From assembly GCA_963555705.1 (NCBI GenBank), contig OY743183.1, positions 28,555,932 through 28,619,931 of the forward strand: a stretch of DNA of 64,000 nucleotides. The letters run 5' to 3'. The position numbers and the translations under genes are program-made. Shown here one piece after another: positions 1-9,327 of the stretch. The stretch is from Ligustrum vulgare. Lineage: Eukaryota > Streptophyta > Magnoliopsida > Lamiales > Oleaceae. The notes beneath the pieces are model-generated. The model was not told the DNA's origin. It did no database searches and saw nothing but the letters and a program-made list of their open reading frames with translations. The stretch's first letter is position 1; every line of letters starts with the position of its first letter.

Positions 1-454
1 CAAAAACTATCTAGGGTTTGAGGCTTTACAAGAATATATACAAAGTGAAAGAAAAGAAAGTTTGCATAATTGCACAAAAAACCCCGCTATTCTGTTCTGG
101 GGACTTTCGGTCGACCGAAAAATATTTCGGTCGAACATCTGGTCGACCGAATGGGCAGTTTCGGTCGTACAACGGTCAGCCGATCCTGCCTGAAGCTATG
201 TCTAAAAACACTGCAGAGTTTCGGTCGACCAGATGGACTTTCGGTCGACCGAACTGTCCTGATCTTCCAAACATATGCAATTGACCTCGATCTTGCTATC
301 TTCCATGTGGACTTGATTTCGGAGCTTGAAAATGAGTCCCGCCATCAACTCTTGGACTTCTTTAGCCTTTGATCTTGTCATGGGCCCCACCGGTATTCTG
401 ATAGAGGGTTGACCTGTTTGACTTTGACTCGATTGACTCCCTGGATTCTCATCA
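1..454 (-). repeat. 3' LTR of G1, truncated by window edge
   Basis: Bases 1-454 match 6050-6483. Homology stops exactly at CATCA (450-454), next to the polypurine tract. The copy has 20 extra bases inside its palindrome array relative to the 5' LTR. The integrase reading frame continues through it to base 202, so this LTR is also coding. Confidence 0.93.
105..254. promoter_or_regulatory. GGTCGACC palindrome array in the G1 LTR (U3)
   Basis: Six full or half copies of TTTCGGTCGACCGAAA lie in 150 bp: a perfect 16-base palindrome at 105-120, then units near 125, 141, 159, 219 and 239. On the minus strand the array ends about 65 bp upstream of a TATA-like TGTATATATTC. Arrays of short repeats in U3 serve as transcriptional activators in some plant LTR elements, so an enhancer role is a reasonable inference, not something shown here. 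Confidence 0.6.
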
Positions 455-1761
455 TCCCCTCCCTCTTGAAAAGGATTCAACCTCGAATCTTCACCTGCAT
501 CAAAAGGGGATAAGTCAGAGACGTTAAAAGAAGCCGATACATTATACTCGCCAGGAAGGTCAAGCTTGTAGGCATTGTCATTGATTTTCTCGAGGATTTG
601 GAAGGGGCCATCACCACGTGACTGTAATTTTGATTTTCTTTGAGTCGGGAACCGCTCCTTCCTCAAATGCAACCATACCCAATCACCGACCTCAAATGTC
701 ATTCGTTTTCTACCTTTGTTAGCACTGGAGGCATATTGTTCATTCTTCTTCTCAATTTGGAGCTTGACTTTCTCGTGGAGAGATTTTACCAACTCCGCCT
801 TTCTTTTCCCATCTAAACTACCTTGTTCATCAATAGGTAACGGAATCAAATCCAAAGGAGTTAGAGGGTTAAAACCATAAACAATCTCGAATGGAGAAAA
901 AGAAGTAGTAGAATGAACACTTCGATTATATGCAAATTCAACAAAAGGTAAACACTCTTCCCAATTCTTTAGGTTGCCCTTAAGGACGGTGAGAAGAAGT
1001 TGTGTTAAAGTTCTATTAACCACCTCAGTTTGGCCATCGGTTTGGGGATGACAAGTTGTTGAAAACAAAAGTTTAGTTTCCAATTTCCCCCACAAGACCT
1101 TCCAAAAGTGGCTAAGGAATTTAACGTCCCTATCCGACACAATGCTCCTAGGAACCCCATGGAGTCGCACTATCTCCCTAAAGAATAGGTCGGCTATATG
1201 AATGGCATCATCGGTTTTATGACAAGCAAGGAAATGCGCCATTTTACTAAACCTATCTACAACCACGAAGATGGAATCACTACCTTTCTTTGACCTAGGC
1301 AATCCTAAAATGAAGTCCATAGAAATTTCCGTCCAAGGTTCACTAGGGACGGGTAGGGGTGTATATAATCCATGCGGTTCTACCTTGGACTTGGCTTTCC
1401 TATAGGTTATGCACCTTGAACAAATTCTCCCAACATCTCTACTCATTTTAGGCCAAAAGAAATGTTCTTGTAAGATTTCCAAGGTTCTCCTTACCCCAAA
1501 GTGACCCATTAATCCCCCGCCATGGGCCTCCCTTACCATCAACTCCCTCAATGAGCAGTTTGGCACACAAAGTTTACCTTCTCGAAACGAAAACCCCTCA
1601 TGCCTATAATACTTACCAAATCCAACCCTCTCACATGATATAAATATACTAGCAAAATCCGCATCATGCGCATACAAGTCTTTAATGCTCTCAAAACCCA
1701 ACAATTTAGCACTCAATGTAGTAATAAGAGCATACCTTCGAGAAAGGGCGTCGGCTACCAC
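202..1761 (-). CDS. G1 integrase and polyprotein C-terminus
   Basis: 519 codons in the RNase H-RT frame, which a TAA at 1780-1782 separates from them. The zinc-binding HHCC region runs around [14 protein letters not shown] and ends in C-x2-C. The catalytic core follows with D (SMDFILGLP), D (SDRDVKF) and E ([10 protein letters not shown]). A GPF-type segment ([20 protein letters not shown]) precedes a tail with GPMTRSKAK. The frame crosses the polypurine tract and runs about 250 bases into the 3' LTR, ending in the palindrome array. The enzyme inserts cDNA into the genome. The first Met is only the first one after the stop, not a true start. Confidence 0.9.
   Translation of the reverse strand: MVADALSRRYALITTLSAKLLGFESIKDLYAHDADFASIFISCERVGFGKYYRHEGFSFREGKLCVPNCSLRELMVREAHGGGLMGHFGVRRTLEILQEHFFWPKMSRDVGRICSRCITYRKAKSKVEPHGLYTPLPVPSEPWTEISMDFILGLPRSKKGSDSIFVVVDRFSKMAHFLACHKTDDAIHIADLFFREIVRLHGVPRSIVSDRDVKFLSHFWKVLWGKLETKLLFSTTCHPQTDGQTEVVNRTLTQLLLTVLKGNLKNWEECLPFVEFAYNRSVHSTTSFSPFEIVYGFNPLTPLDLIPLPIDEQGSLDGKRKAELVKSLHEKVKLQIEKKNEQYASSANKGRKRMTFEVGDWVWLHLRKERFPTQRKSKLQSRGDGPFQILEKINDNAYKLDLPGEYNVSASFNVSDLSPFDAGEDSRLNPFQEGGDDENPGSQSSQSQTGQPSIRIPVGPMTRSKAKEVQELMAGLIFKLRNQVHMEDSKIEVNCICLEDQDSSVDRKSIWSTETLQCF
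455..468 (-). other. Polypurine tract of G1
   Basis: On the minus strand AAGAGGGAGGGGA sits directly before the LTR start TGATGAGAATCC. This is the expected plus-strand DNA primer for reverse transcription and fixes the LTR boundary at 454/455. Confidence 0.85.
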
Positions 1762-1779
1762 ATTCTCCTTACCTTGTTT

Positions 1780-3327
1780 TTATTTGATGACATAGGGAAA
1801 CGTTTCCATGTACTCCACCCATTTGGCATGCCTCTTGGTCAACTTCCCTTGCCCCTTCAAGTGCTTCAATGACTCATGGTCGGTGTGGATGAAGAACTCT
1901 CTAGGCCACAAATAGTGGTGCCATGTCTCTAACGATCTCACCAACGCATAGAGCTCCTTGTCATAGGTGGGGTAGTTCAGGGCGGCTCCACTGAGCTTCT
2001 CGCTAAAGTAGGCAATCGGCCTTTTCTCCTGCATCAAAACTGCTCCAATACCTGTGCCTGAAACATCACATTCAATCTCAAAAGTTTTATCAAAATTAGG
2101 CAAGGATAAAACCGGGGCGGTGCACAATTTGTTCTTTATTTCATTAAAAGCATTTTCTTGCGCCTCCCCCCATTTAAACCCAACATGCTTTTTGACAATC
2201 TCGGTAAGCGGTGAAGCTAGTGTGCTAAAATCCTTGACAAAACGACGGTAAAAACTAGCTAACCCGTGGAAGCTTCTTACCTCGGTGACACTTGTGGGAG
2301 TGGGCCATTCCTTAATGGCTTTGATCTTCTCCTCATCGACCTCTATTCCCTTAGTACTAACTAAAAATCTAAGAAAGACCACACTCTCCATGCAAAAATT
2401 ACACTTATTGAGGTTAGCATACAATTGTTCTTGTTTCAAAACCACAAGTACACTTCTCAAGTGTTCAATGTGCTCATTCAAATTTTTGCTATAAATCAAA
2501 ATATCATCGAAGTAAACTACCACAAATTTCCCAATGAATGCACGCAAAACATGGTTCATTAATCTCATGAAAGTGCTCGGTGCATTAGTGAGACCGAAGG
2601 GCATAACCAACCACTCATATAAACCATATTTAGTTTTAAAAGCGGTTTTCCATTCATCTCCTTCTCTCATCCTAATTTGGTGGTATCCACTTCTCAAATC
2701 GATTTTACTAAAAATGCAAGAACCATGCAACTCATCTAGCATATCATCTAACCTAGGAATGGGGTGTCGATACTTTACCGTTATGTTGTTAATGGCTCGG
2801 CAATCGACGCACATTCTAAAGGTTCCATCCTTCTTGGGCACAAGTAGCACGGGAACGGCACAAGGACTCATGCTCTCACGAACATATCCTTTACTCATCA
2901 ACTCCTCAACTTGTTTTTGGAGTTCCTTGGTCTCCTCCGGGTTGCTTCGGTATACCGGTCTATTTGGAATGACGGCTCCGGGGATGAAATCAATTTGATG
3001 CTCGATGCCTCTAATGGGTGGAAGCCCACTAGGCATCTCCTCCGGGAAGACATCCTCGAACTCCTGCAACAAAGAAGTAGCTAAAGTGGGGAGGAAAGTG
3101 TGAGGGTCGTCAAGTGTAATGAGGGACTCCTTATACACCATCAAAAGAATAGAATGATTTTCTTTTAAAGCTCTCTCCACATCACCTTTACTCGCATAAA
3201 AATTCATTCTTTTCTCAATCTCTTTTGCTCTCTTTCTTTTTTCTTGCATCCCCTCATTTTTTTTTCTCATTATTTTTTTCTCCTCTTTTTTTTTTTCACT
3301 TTCCTTTTGTCCATCACTCAACTCCAT
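1780..3327 (-). CDS. G1 reverse transcriptase-RNase H
   Basis: 515 codons. A lysine/glutamate-rich linker leads into RT motifs: the PVYR / [17 protein letters not shown] block, [45 protein letters not shown], and the polymerase box [11 protein letters not shown] (YFDD in place of the usual YVDD, seen in related elements). RNase H follows with [14 protein letters not shown] and [10 protein letters not shown]. It ends at an in-frame TAA where a tyrosine is normally found before [15 protein letters not shown], so RT-RH and integrase are one frame split by a nonsense change. Its start lies in a frame different from gag-protease, joined at an A-rich homopolymer. Confidence 0.92.
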   Translation of the reverse strand: MELSDGQKESEKKKEEKKIMRKKNEGMQEKRKRAKEIEKRMNFYASKGDVERALKENHSILLMVYKESLITLDDPHTFLPTLATSLLQEFEDVFPEEMPSGLPPIRGIEHQIDFIPGAVIPNRPVYRSNPEETKELQKQVEELMSKGYVRESMSPCAVPVLLVPKKDGTFRMCVDCRAINNITVKYRHPIPRLDDMLDELHGSCIFSKIDLRSGYHQIRMREGDEWKTAFKTKYGLYEWLVMPFGLTNAPSTFMRLMNHVLRAFIGKFVVVYFDDILIYSKNLNEHIEHLRSVLVVLKQEQLYANLNKCNFCMESVVFLRFLVSTKGIEVDEEKIKAIKEWPTPTSVTEVRSFHGLASFYRRFVKDFSTLASPLTEIVKKHVGFKWGEAQENAFNEIKNKLCTAPVLSLPNFDKTFEIECDVSGTGIGAVLMQEKRPIAYFSEKLSGAALNYPTYDKELYALVRSLETWHHYLWPREFFIHTDHESLKHLKGQGKLTKRHAKWVEYMETFPYVIK

Positions 3328-5146
3328 CTTTTTTTTTTCTTCTTTCTTTTTCCTCCTCCTCCTCCTTCTTGAGTTTTAATTGGTCCTTGTAAACTTCTTC
3401 CGGACTCAAAGGTAGGAGTGTCACGGGTTTTCCATTCATTTGGAAACTATACCGATTTTTCCTACCATCATGCAATACCCTCCTGTCATATTTACATGGC
3501 CTCCCCAATAATATATGTGTAGCTTGCATGGGCACCACATCACAAAGTACTTGATCCTCATAGGTCCCTATGTTGAAAATAAGTACTACTTGCTTGCTTA
3601 CTTTCAACTCACCATAATCACTCAACCATTGTAACTTATAAGGACTAGGATGTGGCATTAAAGGTAATCCCAACCTTTCAACCATACTAGTGCTAACTAC
3701 ATTGGTGCAACTCCCCCCATCAATGATGAGACTACACGCTTTGTCCTTCACAAGACACCTAGTATGGAAGATATTCTCCCTTTGCTTAGCCGCATCATCC
3801 ACCTTGGCTTGGGTGTTGAGAGACCTAATGGTGACTAAAGACTTGGGTGGACTAACAATTCCCTCCACCTCTTCTTCCTCGTCATCACTATCTCCCCTAC
3901 ATGGCACCCCCTCTTCGTCCTTTTCATCTTCCGAGTACCACTCCCCATTTCTGATAATCATCACTCTATTGTTAGGGCACTCTCGAGCATAATGCCCCCG
4001 TCCTCTACACTTGAAGCATTCTATATCCCGACTCCTAGAAGTGGTAGGAACAACCTTTGATTTATCCTTGACGAAGCTAACTTCCTTTCCCTTGGAGGTT
4101 TCAATATTGTCCTTAAGTGGTACCTTATCAACCTTTTCACTCCCCCACTTAGACTTCCAATTGGAACTAGGACCTCCCAAGAATTTTTCTTGCCCCTTTC
4201 TTTTAAATTGCTCCTTCTTCTTCAATTGAGCCTCCACTTTAATAGCCATGTGTACCAACTCCTCCATCTCAACATAATGGTGTAATTCAACCACATTGAC
4301 GATCTCCCTATTCAACCCACTCATAAATCGAGCCATAGTGGCTTCTCTATCCTCCTCTATGTCGGCCCTCATCAAAGCTTTTTCCAACTCCTTATAATAA
4401 TCTTCAACACCCTTTGTTCCTTGAGTAAGGGTTTGTAGTCTTTGATAGAGTCCCCTATAGTAATGACTTGGTACAAATCTTTTTCTCATAAGGCTCTTCA
4501 ACTCATCCCAAGTATCCACACTACCCTCGAAATTCCTTCTCCTAGTGAGTAATAAATTATCCCACCAAGCTAAGGCATAGTCGGTAAACTCCACTACCGC
4601 TAACTTAACCTTTTTATCCTCGGAGTACCTATGACATTCAAAAATCAATTCCATCTTCCTCTCCCATTCTAAATAGGCATCCGGATCACTCTTCCCATGG
4701 AAAGAAGGAATTTTCATCTTAATACTACCAAGATTACCATCCATTCCATCCCTACCCCTAGGGTTCCTCCCATGACCTCGTCCTACTCCCCTCACATTCC
4801 TACCTCCTCTATTCCTACCCATGTTCCAATTTTGGTCACTACCCCCTTCACTCTCCAATTCATCATCATCAACATCATCATATTCATACTCATCTCTAGG
4901 CCTTCTCCTATCACCCCTCCTAACATTATCATCCCTTGGAGGCGGAACTTCCCTCCTAGTCTCCAACCTTGCTAATCTACCTTCCAACCTTCCCCCCATA
5001 TCCGCCATAGTAACTGTGAGAGCTTGTATCATATCCCTCAACTCTTGAGTTTGTGCATTAGAATCTTGTCCACTCGAAGTATGTGCATGAGCCATGGAGT
5101 GTAAGTGTGCAAATGTCCTCACAAATGATGTTCGCTCGTGTTTCAC
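3314..5146 (-). CDS. G1 gag-protease
   Basis: 610 codons. An N-terminal coiled-coil-like stretch (about residues 30-65) leads to an acidic and then a G/R-rich linker. The retrotransposon gag core follows (about 140-310; [29 protein letters not shown]), then one CCHC zinc knuckle, [16 protein letters not shown], and an aspartic protease with [12 protein letters not shown] and [14 protein letters not shown]. Gag packages RNA; the protease matures the polyprotein. The start may be the second Met, at about 5095 ([10 protein letters not shown]). The frame closes in an A-run shared with the start of the RT frame, 14 bases of overlap, which points to a one-base indel or frameshifting. Confidence 0.92.
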   Translation of the reverse strand: MKHERTSFVRTFAHLHSMAHAHTSSGQDSNAQTQELRDMIQALTVTMADMGGRLEGRLARLETRREVPPPRDDNVRRGDRRRPRDEYEYDDVDDDELESEGGSDQNWNMGRNRGGRNVRGVGRGHGRNPRGRDGMDGNLGSIKMKIPSFHGKSDPDAYLEWERKMELIFECHRYSEDKKVKLAVVEFTDYALAWWDNLLLTRRRNFEGSVDTWDELKSLMRKRFVPSHYYRGLYQRLQTLTQGTKGVEDYYKELEKALMRADIEEDREATMARFMSGLNREIVNVVELHHYVEMEELVHMAIKVEAQLKKKEQFKRKGQEKFLGGPSSNWKSKWGSEKVDKVPLKDNIETSKGKEVSFVKDKSKVVPTTSRSRDIECFKCRGRGHYARECPNNRVMIIRNGEWYSEDEKDEEGVPCRGDSDDEEEEVEGIVSPPKSLVTIRSLNTQAKVDDAAKQRENIFHTRCLVKDKACSLIIDGGSCTNVVSTSMVERLGLPLMPHPSPYKLQWLSDYGELKVSKQVVLIFNIGTYEDQVLCDVVPMQATHILLGRPCKYDRRVLHDGRKNRYSFQMNGKPVTLLPLSPEEVYKDQLKLKKEEEEEKERRKKKDGVE

Positions 5147-5728
5147 TCAATTAGGCTTTTCCCCTCTAATGAGCTCACCACTCTTGCCTTTTACCACTCT
5201 TCACTTTCTTACTCAAACTTTTCAAGGAACGTAATTCAACTAAATTGAGAATTTAATTCTTGTGCAGCACAAATTCCACAAACAACAAAGGAAGCAAAGG
5301 AATGATTGACACAATAGCAAGTAGAATTTAGTTGCTTGCTATTATACAAAGAAGTAAGGAATTGAACTAGACCAATAAGATTTTCAAGGGTATAGTCACA
5401 ATAACTTGATGTAAGACACAAGGAATTCAATTAAGAATGTGTTTGGTAGTTGAATGGTAGGTTTCAATATGAAGACACTCTTTGAAACATTTTATCAAGC
5501 ACTTAGGATGCAAGCTTTGAATAGTTTGGAATTTTCAAGTGTTTGTTCAAATGTATCCCCAATAACTTTCAAATTGATGATAACAACAATGCCCAATATG
5601 TAGGAATCATGAAATTTTCATGGGCACTAATTTTCCCCAAATTTTTTTGTAATTTTCGTTTTTTTTTTTTTTTTTTTTTGACTATCTAGAACAACACAAT
5701 AAATGTAAAGATAGGAATACCAATTTTA
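5147..5728 (-). other. G1 untranslated leader
   Basis: Between the primer site and gag I see no open frame that resembles a protein. The stretch includes a T-run of about 20 bases at 5661-5680 (A-run in the element's sense). Confidence 0.7.
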
Positions 5729-5747
5729 GAGCCAAACTCTGATACCA
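5729..5747 (-). other. Primer binding site of G1 (tRNA-iMet type)
   Basis: Minus-strand TGGTATCAGAGTTTGGCTC lies two bases inside the 5' LTR. TGGTATCAGAG is the usual site complementary to initiator methionine tRNA in plant Ty3 and Ty1 elements. Confidence 0.88.
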
Positions 5748-5749
5748 AA

Positions 5750-6483
5750 TGATGCGAACCCCTTTGGTGATTAAATCAAAAATTCCCACAACAATAATGT
5801 ATCAACCCAAGAAAGCTAAAATAGGTAATAAATGAGAAATCTTGACCCAAGTTTAACCTAACCAAAATTCTAAGGAAAGTTAACCCTAACCCAATGGAGA
5901 GATTAAGACAAATACCAAGACTTGTAGAATAAATATCAACAAATACACAAGAACAAACCCTCAATATATAAGTTGAAATAAATTCCAAGAAAAATGTTAC
6001 AAGATAAAGAAAGGATTTTTACCTCTCAAAACTCTCAAGGAGTGATCTTCAAAAACTATCTAGGGTTTGAGGCTTTACAAGAATATATACAAAGTGAAAG
6101 AAAAGAAAGTTTGCATAATTGCACAAAAAACCCCGCTATTCTGTTCTGGGGACTTTCGGTCGAACATCTGGTCGACCGAATGGGCAGTTTCGGTCGTACA
6201 ACGGTCAGCCGATCCTGCCTGAAGCTATGTCTAAAAACACTGCAGAGTTTCGGTCGACCAGATGGACTTTCGGTCGACCGAACTGTCCTGATCTTCCAAA
6301 CATATGCAATTGACCTCGATCTTGCTATCTTCCATGTGGACTTGATTTCGGAGCTTGAAAATGAGTCCCGCCATCAACTCTTGGACTTCTTTAGCCTTTG
6401 ATCTTGTCATGGGCCCCACCGGTATTCTGATAGAGGGTTGACCTGTTTGACTTTGACTCGATTGACTCCCTTGATTCTCATCA
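5750..6483 (-). repeat. 5' LTR of G1
   Basis: 734 bp, TGATGCGAACCCC...GATTCTCATCA on the plus strand. It matches 1-454 with one substitution (CTTGATT versus CTGGATT) and lacks 20 bases of the palindrome array. It contains the palindrome units at about 6155-6290. Confidence 0.93.
6081..6090 (-). promoter_or_regulatory. Candidate TATA box of the G1 LTR
   Basis: Minus-strand GTATATATTC lies about 65 bp downstream of the palindrome array, the right side for a U3 promoter. Start site not determined. Confidence 0.45.
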
Positions 6484-7365
6484 GTTATGGTCATAACTAA
6501 CTCTCTCATAGCCGTAATTTATGCGCAGAATATTTTCCTATTTTGATTGGGAGTCTATCTTTGCCAACTCTTTGTGGGACTCCTAGGGCACGACTTTGAG
6601 GGCATAAAAAGGAGAAAATAAACACAAAAATGAGGCTGGAAAAATAGGTTTTTAAAGAGAAAATTCTTGGTAAATTTTCAAGCAAAGAAGCATTAACAAA
6701 AAGGTGAACTCAAGACTCAAATTGAAGAGTTCACCATGATCATGTTGGGCTAGGATTCCTTGTCTTGTTCAAGACGGAAGTTGTGTCAATTTAATTTTGT
6801 TATTTTCTATTCAACCTCTTACTCTTCAACTATAGAAGTAAGAAATCGATGTGCAACTGGCTCCTTGTCAAAATTTTGATGAGACATGATGCTTTAAACT
6901 TTCCTTCACCAATTGTTCTACTGGACGTGCCAAATTATTTCCCCTGGGTCTTGTCTCGATCATGCTAACAATTAAAAGGGATCAGACAAAAGTGTAAGGG
7001 ATAAAACATCTGGAGACAAAGTCCCAAAAATAGGCTTATGCAATAAAGAAAGTTTAACTAAAAGGATACCACCAAGGTGTACAAGTACACAAATTAAAGT
7101 AGGATAATTCTAAAATCTAATATAAGAAAATTATATCTCTATTTTGAGAATTGTGATTTGTTAGTCATTCTAAATCTCTAACTTTCTACTATATATAAAA
7201 ATTAGCATAAAAATTCCTACTACTTCAAACTTCCAATTTTCCGCATTCACTTGATAACTGGTTTGTAGTAACTTTTATTCACCATGTTGTGTAACCATCG
7301 TTTACTCCCTGTCTTAACTTTAGTCCACTTGCTTCTATCAATTAACTTTCCATGTTTTTCATTAA
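6484..7365. other. Intergenic, no recognised feature
   Basis: Flank of the G1 insertion. No long open frame, no clear terminal repeats. It could be an old LTR remnant, but I found no partner copy in the window. Confidence 0.5.
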
Positions 7366-7589
7366 GGCTATGTTTGATTGCAAAGATAAAAAGGAAAATA
7401 TTTTCCACATTTGTGAGAAAAAAATTTCTTAGCAAAAGGGTAAGAAAACATTTTCTTGGAAAATAGTCACATATGATTGTACGTAGAAAACATTTTCTAG
7501 GCTAAATGCTACAATCAATCAAAGAAAGTTGAAAATTATTTTCTTTAATGTGACATTTTCCTTGAAAATGTTTACAATCAATCAAAGCC
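7366..7589. mobile_element. Tourist-like (PIF/Harbinger) MITE
   Basis: 224 bp. Terminal inverted repeats are GGCTATGTTTGATTG and, on the other strand, GGCTTTGATTGATTG, with about 16 of 20 bases matching. It is flanked by TAA at 7363-7365 and 7590-7592, the 3-bp target duplication typical of PIF/Harbinger elements. No coding capacity. Confidence 0.8.
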
Positions 7590-7592
7590 TAA

Positions 7593-8036
7593 CTGTTCAC
7601 ATTGTGGTAACTGCTCATGTACGGCCAAACAGGATTCCCTTAGATCATGTGATGAACTGCAGAACTGCTTCTCACCCAATTTTCCAAGTACTTCTGCAAT
7701 CGCCCAAACTCCCATCATCGCCCAATTGCCCATATGCTGTCACATCACCCTATTATTTGTAATGGGCTGTAAAGTCTCGAACTCTTATATTTGGTATTTT
7801 TGTGTGTCAACAAATTGATTTGAGAATATTTGATAATTTGTAGAATTAGATATAATTAAAAAATAAAAAATATATAAAGTATTTGAGTTTTGTTATTTAA
7901 TTTCCACATGTGTCCTTGTATAGTCACCAATATATTCCTATATGAGTTATAATTAATAATCAGAAAATTTGTACCAGTGAGATGATATTTACTTATTTAG
8001 CACTTATTTGGTATAGAATTTTTAAAATTGTTTCTT

Positions 8037-8039
<3 letters not shown>
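7593..8039. other. Intergenic, no recognised feature
   Basis: AT-rich flank between a MITE and an (AT)n tract. The short open frame at its left end has no recognisable domain. Confidence 0.5.
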
Positions 8040-8090
<51 letters not shown>

Positions 8091-8290
8091 TTTTATTTTA
8101 CTCACAAGTGGGCTAAATAACATACCACTTGTAGGCCCGCACCCCCCAAAGCACGACCCACCCCTGTAAATGAGGGGCACACACCCATTTTAAACGAACA
8201 CAAACTCGCCACATAGTAGGAGGATGTGTTATTTTGCTCACTTTTGCGTAAAATAACATTCCTCATATATATATATATATATATATATTC
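8040..8290. mobile_element. TIR element set between two (AT)n microsatellites
   Basis: An (AT)n tract at 8040-8085 and a second at 8264-8290 flank a segment with imperfect inverted ends of about 35 bases: TTATTTTACTCACAAGTGGG (from 8093) against TTATTTTACGCAAAAGTGAG on the other strand (ending near 8259). This looks like a MITE that targeted TA repeats; superfamily not determined. Confidence 0.55.
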
Positions 8291-8612
8291 ATTCTTTTTT
8301 CAATCATAAACTCCCTCTATAAAATAATTTTGATCCTAAACTAATTTTTAAACCTTTTTAAAATCCCTTTTAATTTTTACGAAGCCTATTCAAAAAATCT
8401 AATAGAACATGCCCTTAAATGGAAAAAAAAGGTAGTTTCTCATATTTTATTTTAAAGTTGTACCTTCTATGTTCTTAATGACATAATATGATGATACTTT
8501 AGGCTTTGTTCCGTAATATTGTATCAATTATAAATTTATTTATTTATTTATTAGATAAAATCTATATATATATAAAAACAAAGTCTTTACCAAAAATAAA
8601 CACACACACACA

Positions 8613-8924
8613 CTTTTCCGCCAAAATGAACTTACTAAATTTGGAAAGATTTTGTAAAAAATACAAGAATTAAATAATAAATTAAAAATGATTGCATTTT
8701 AGAAAATGTAATGATTGCAAATAGAATTACACTTTTGAGCACTACATGTATTTTTTCAAAAAAAATAAAAATTGTTTTTAGCACTTTTAAATTATATAAA
8801 AAATAATGGTAGTTAAAATTTTTTGTTTAAAAACAAAGAATGTGATGTTTTCAATGTAAAAATTAGTAATTGAAAAGTGGAGAGAAAAAGTATGTGTAAT
8901 TAAAAAGTAGTTTAAAAGCGTGTT

Positions 8925-9002
<78 letters not shown>

Positions 9003-9327
9003 TCTCACCAAAATGAACTTACTAAATTTGGAAAGATTTTGTAAAAAATACAAGAATTAAAAAATAAATAAATAATGATTGCATTTTAGAAAGTGTAATA
9101 ATTGCAAATTGAATTACACTTTTGAGCACTACATTGAGCACTACATGTATTTTCTCAAAAAAAAATAAAATTGTTTTGAGCACTTTTAAATTATATAAAA
9201 AATAATGGTAGTTAAAATTTTTTGTTCACAAACAAAGAATGTAATGTTTTCAATGTACAAATTAGTAATTGAAAAGTAGAGAGAAAAAGTATGTGTAATT
9301 AAAAAGTAGTTTAAAAGCGTGTTGTTT
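8613..9327 (+). repeat. Direct duplication of about 320 bp within the Helitron-like element
   Basis: Copy 1 at 8613-8928 and copy 2 at 9000-9327 share nearly all bases from CCAAAATGAACTTACTAAAT to TTTAAAAGCGTGTTGTTT. Each copy is preceded by a (CA)n tract. Copy 2 has a short extra repeat of GAGCACTACATT. A weaker third match to the end of the unit lies just outside the element, near 10970. Confidence 0.85.
8929..9000. repeat. Compound microsatellite (AT)n(AC)n
   Basis: About 34 bases of AT followed by about 36 bases of AC, set between the two copies of the duplicated unit. Confidence 0.95.

Larger units (their letters stand above)
1..6483 (-). mobile_element. Ty3/gypsy LTR retrotransposon G1 (CRM-like)
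   Basis: Near-complete element read on the minus strand: 5' LTR (5750-6483), tRNA-iMet type primer site, leader, gag-protease, RT-RNase H, integrase, polypurine tract and the first 454 bases of the 3' LTR, which runs off the window. LTR ends are TGATG...CATCA. The gag zinc knuckle, the DGGSC protease site, the YFDD polymerase box and an integrase frame that runs into the 3' LTR are what I know from CRM-type chromoviruses; the clade is inferred. The visible LTR overlap differs by one substitution and one 20-bp indel, so insertion is recent. Coding capacity is broken by one frame change at an A-run and one in-frame stop. The upstream target duplicate would be 6484-6488 (GTTAT); its partner lies outside the window. 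Confidence 0.93.

Noticed and set aside
105..254. Regularly repeated palindromes resembling a CRISPR array
   Set aside because: Units are short, spacing is irregular, they lie in a plant LTR, and no cas genes exist here.
8787..9053. Open frame with VCVCVC and YIYIYI runs
   Set aside because: Translation of the compound (AT)n(AC)n microsatellite.
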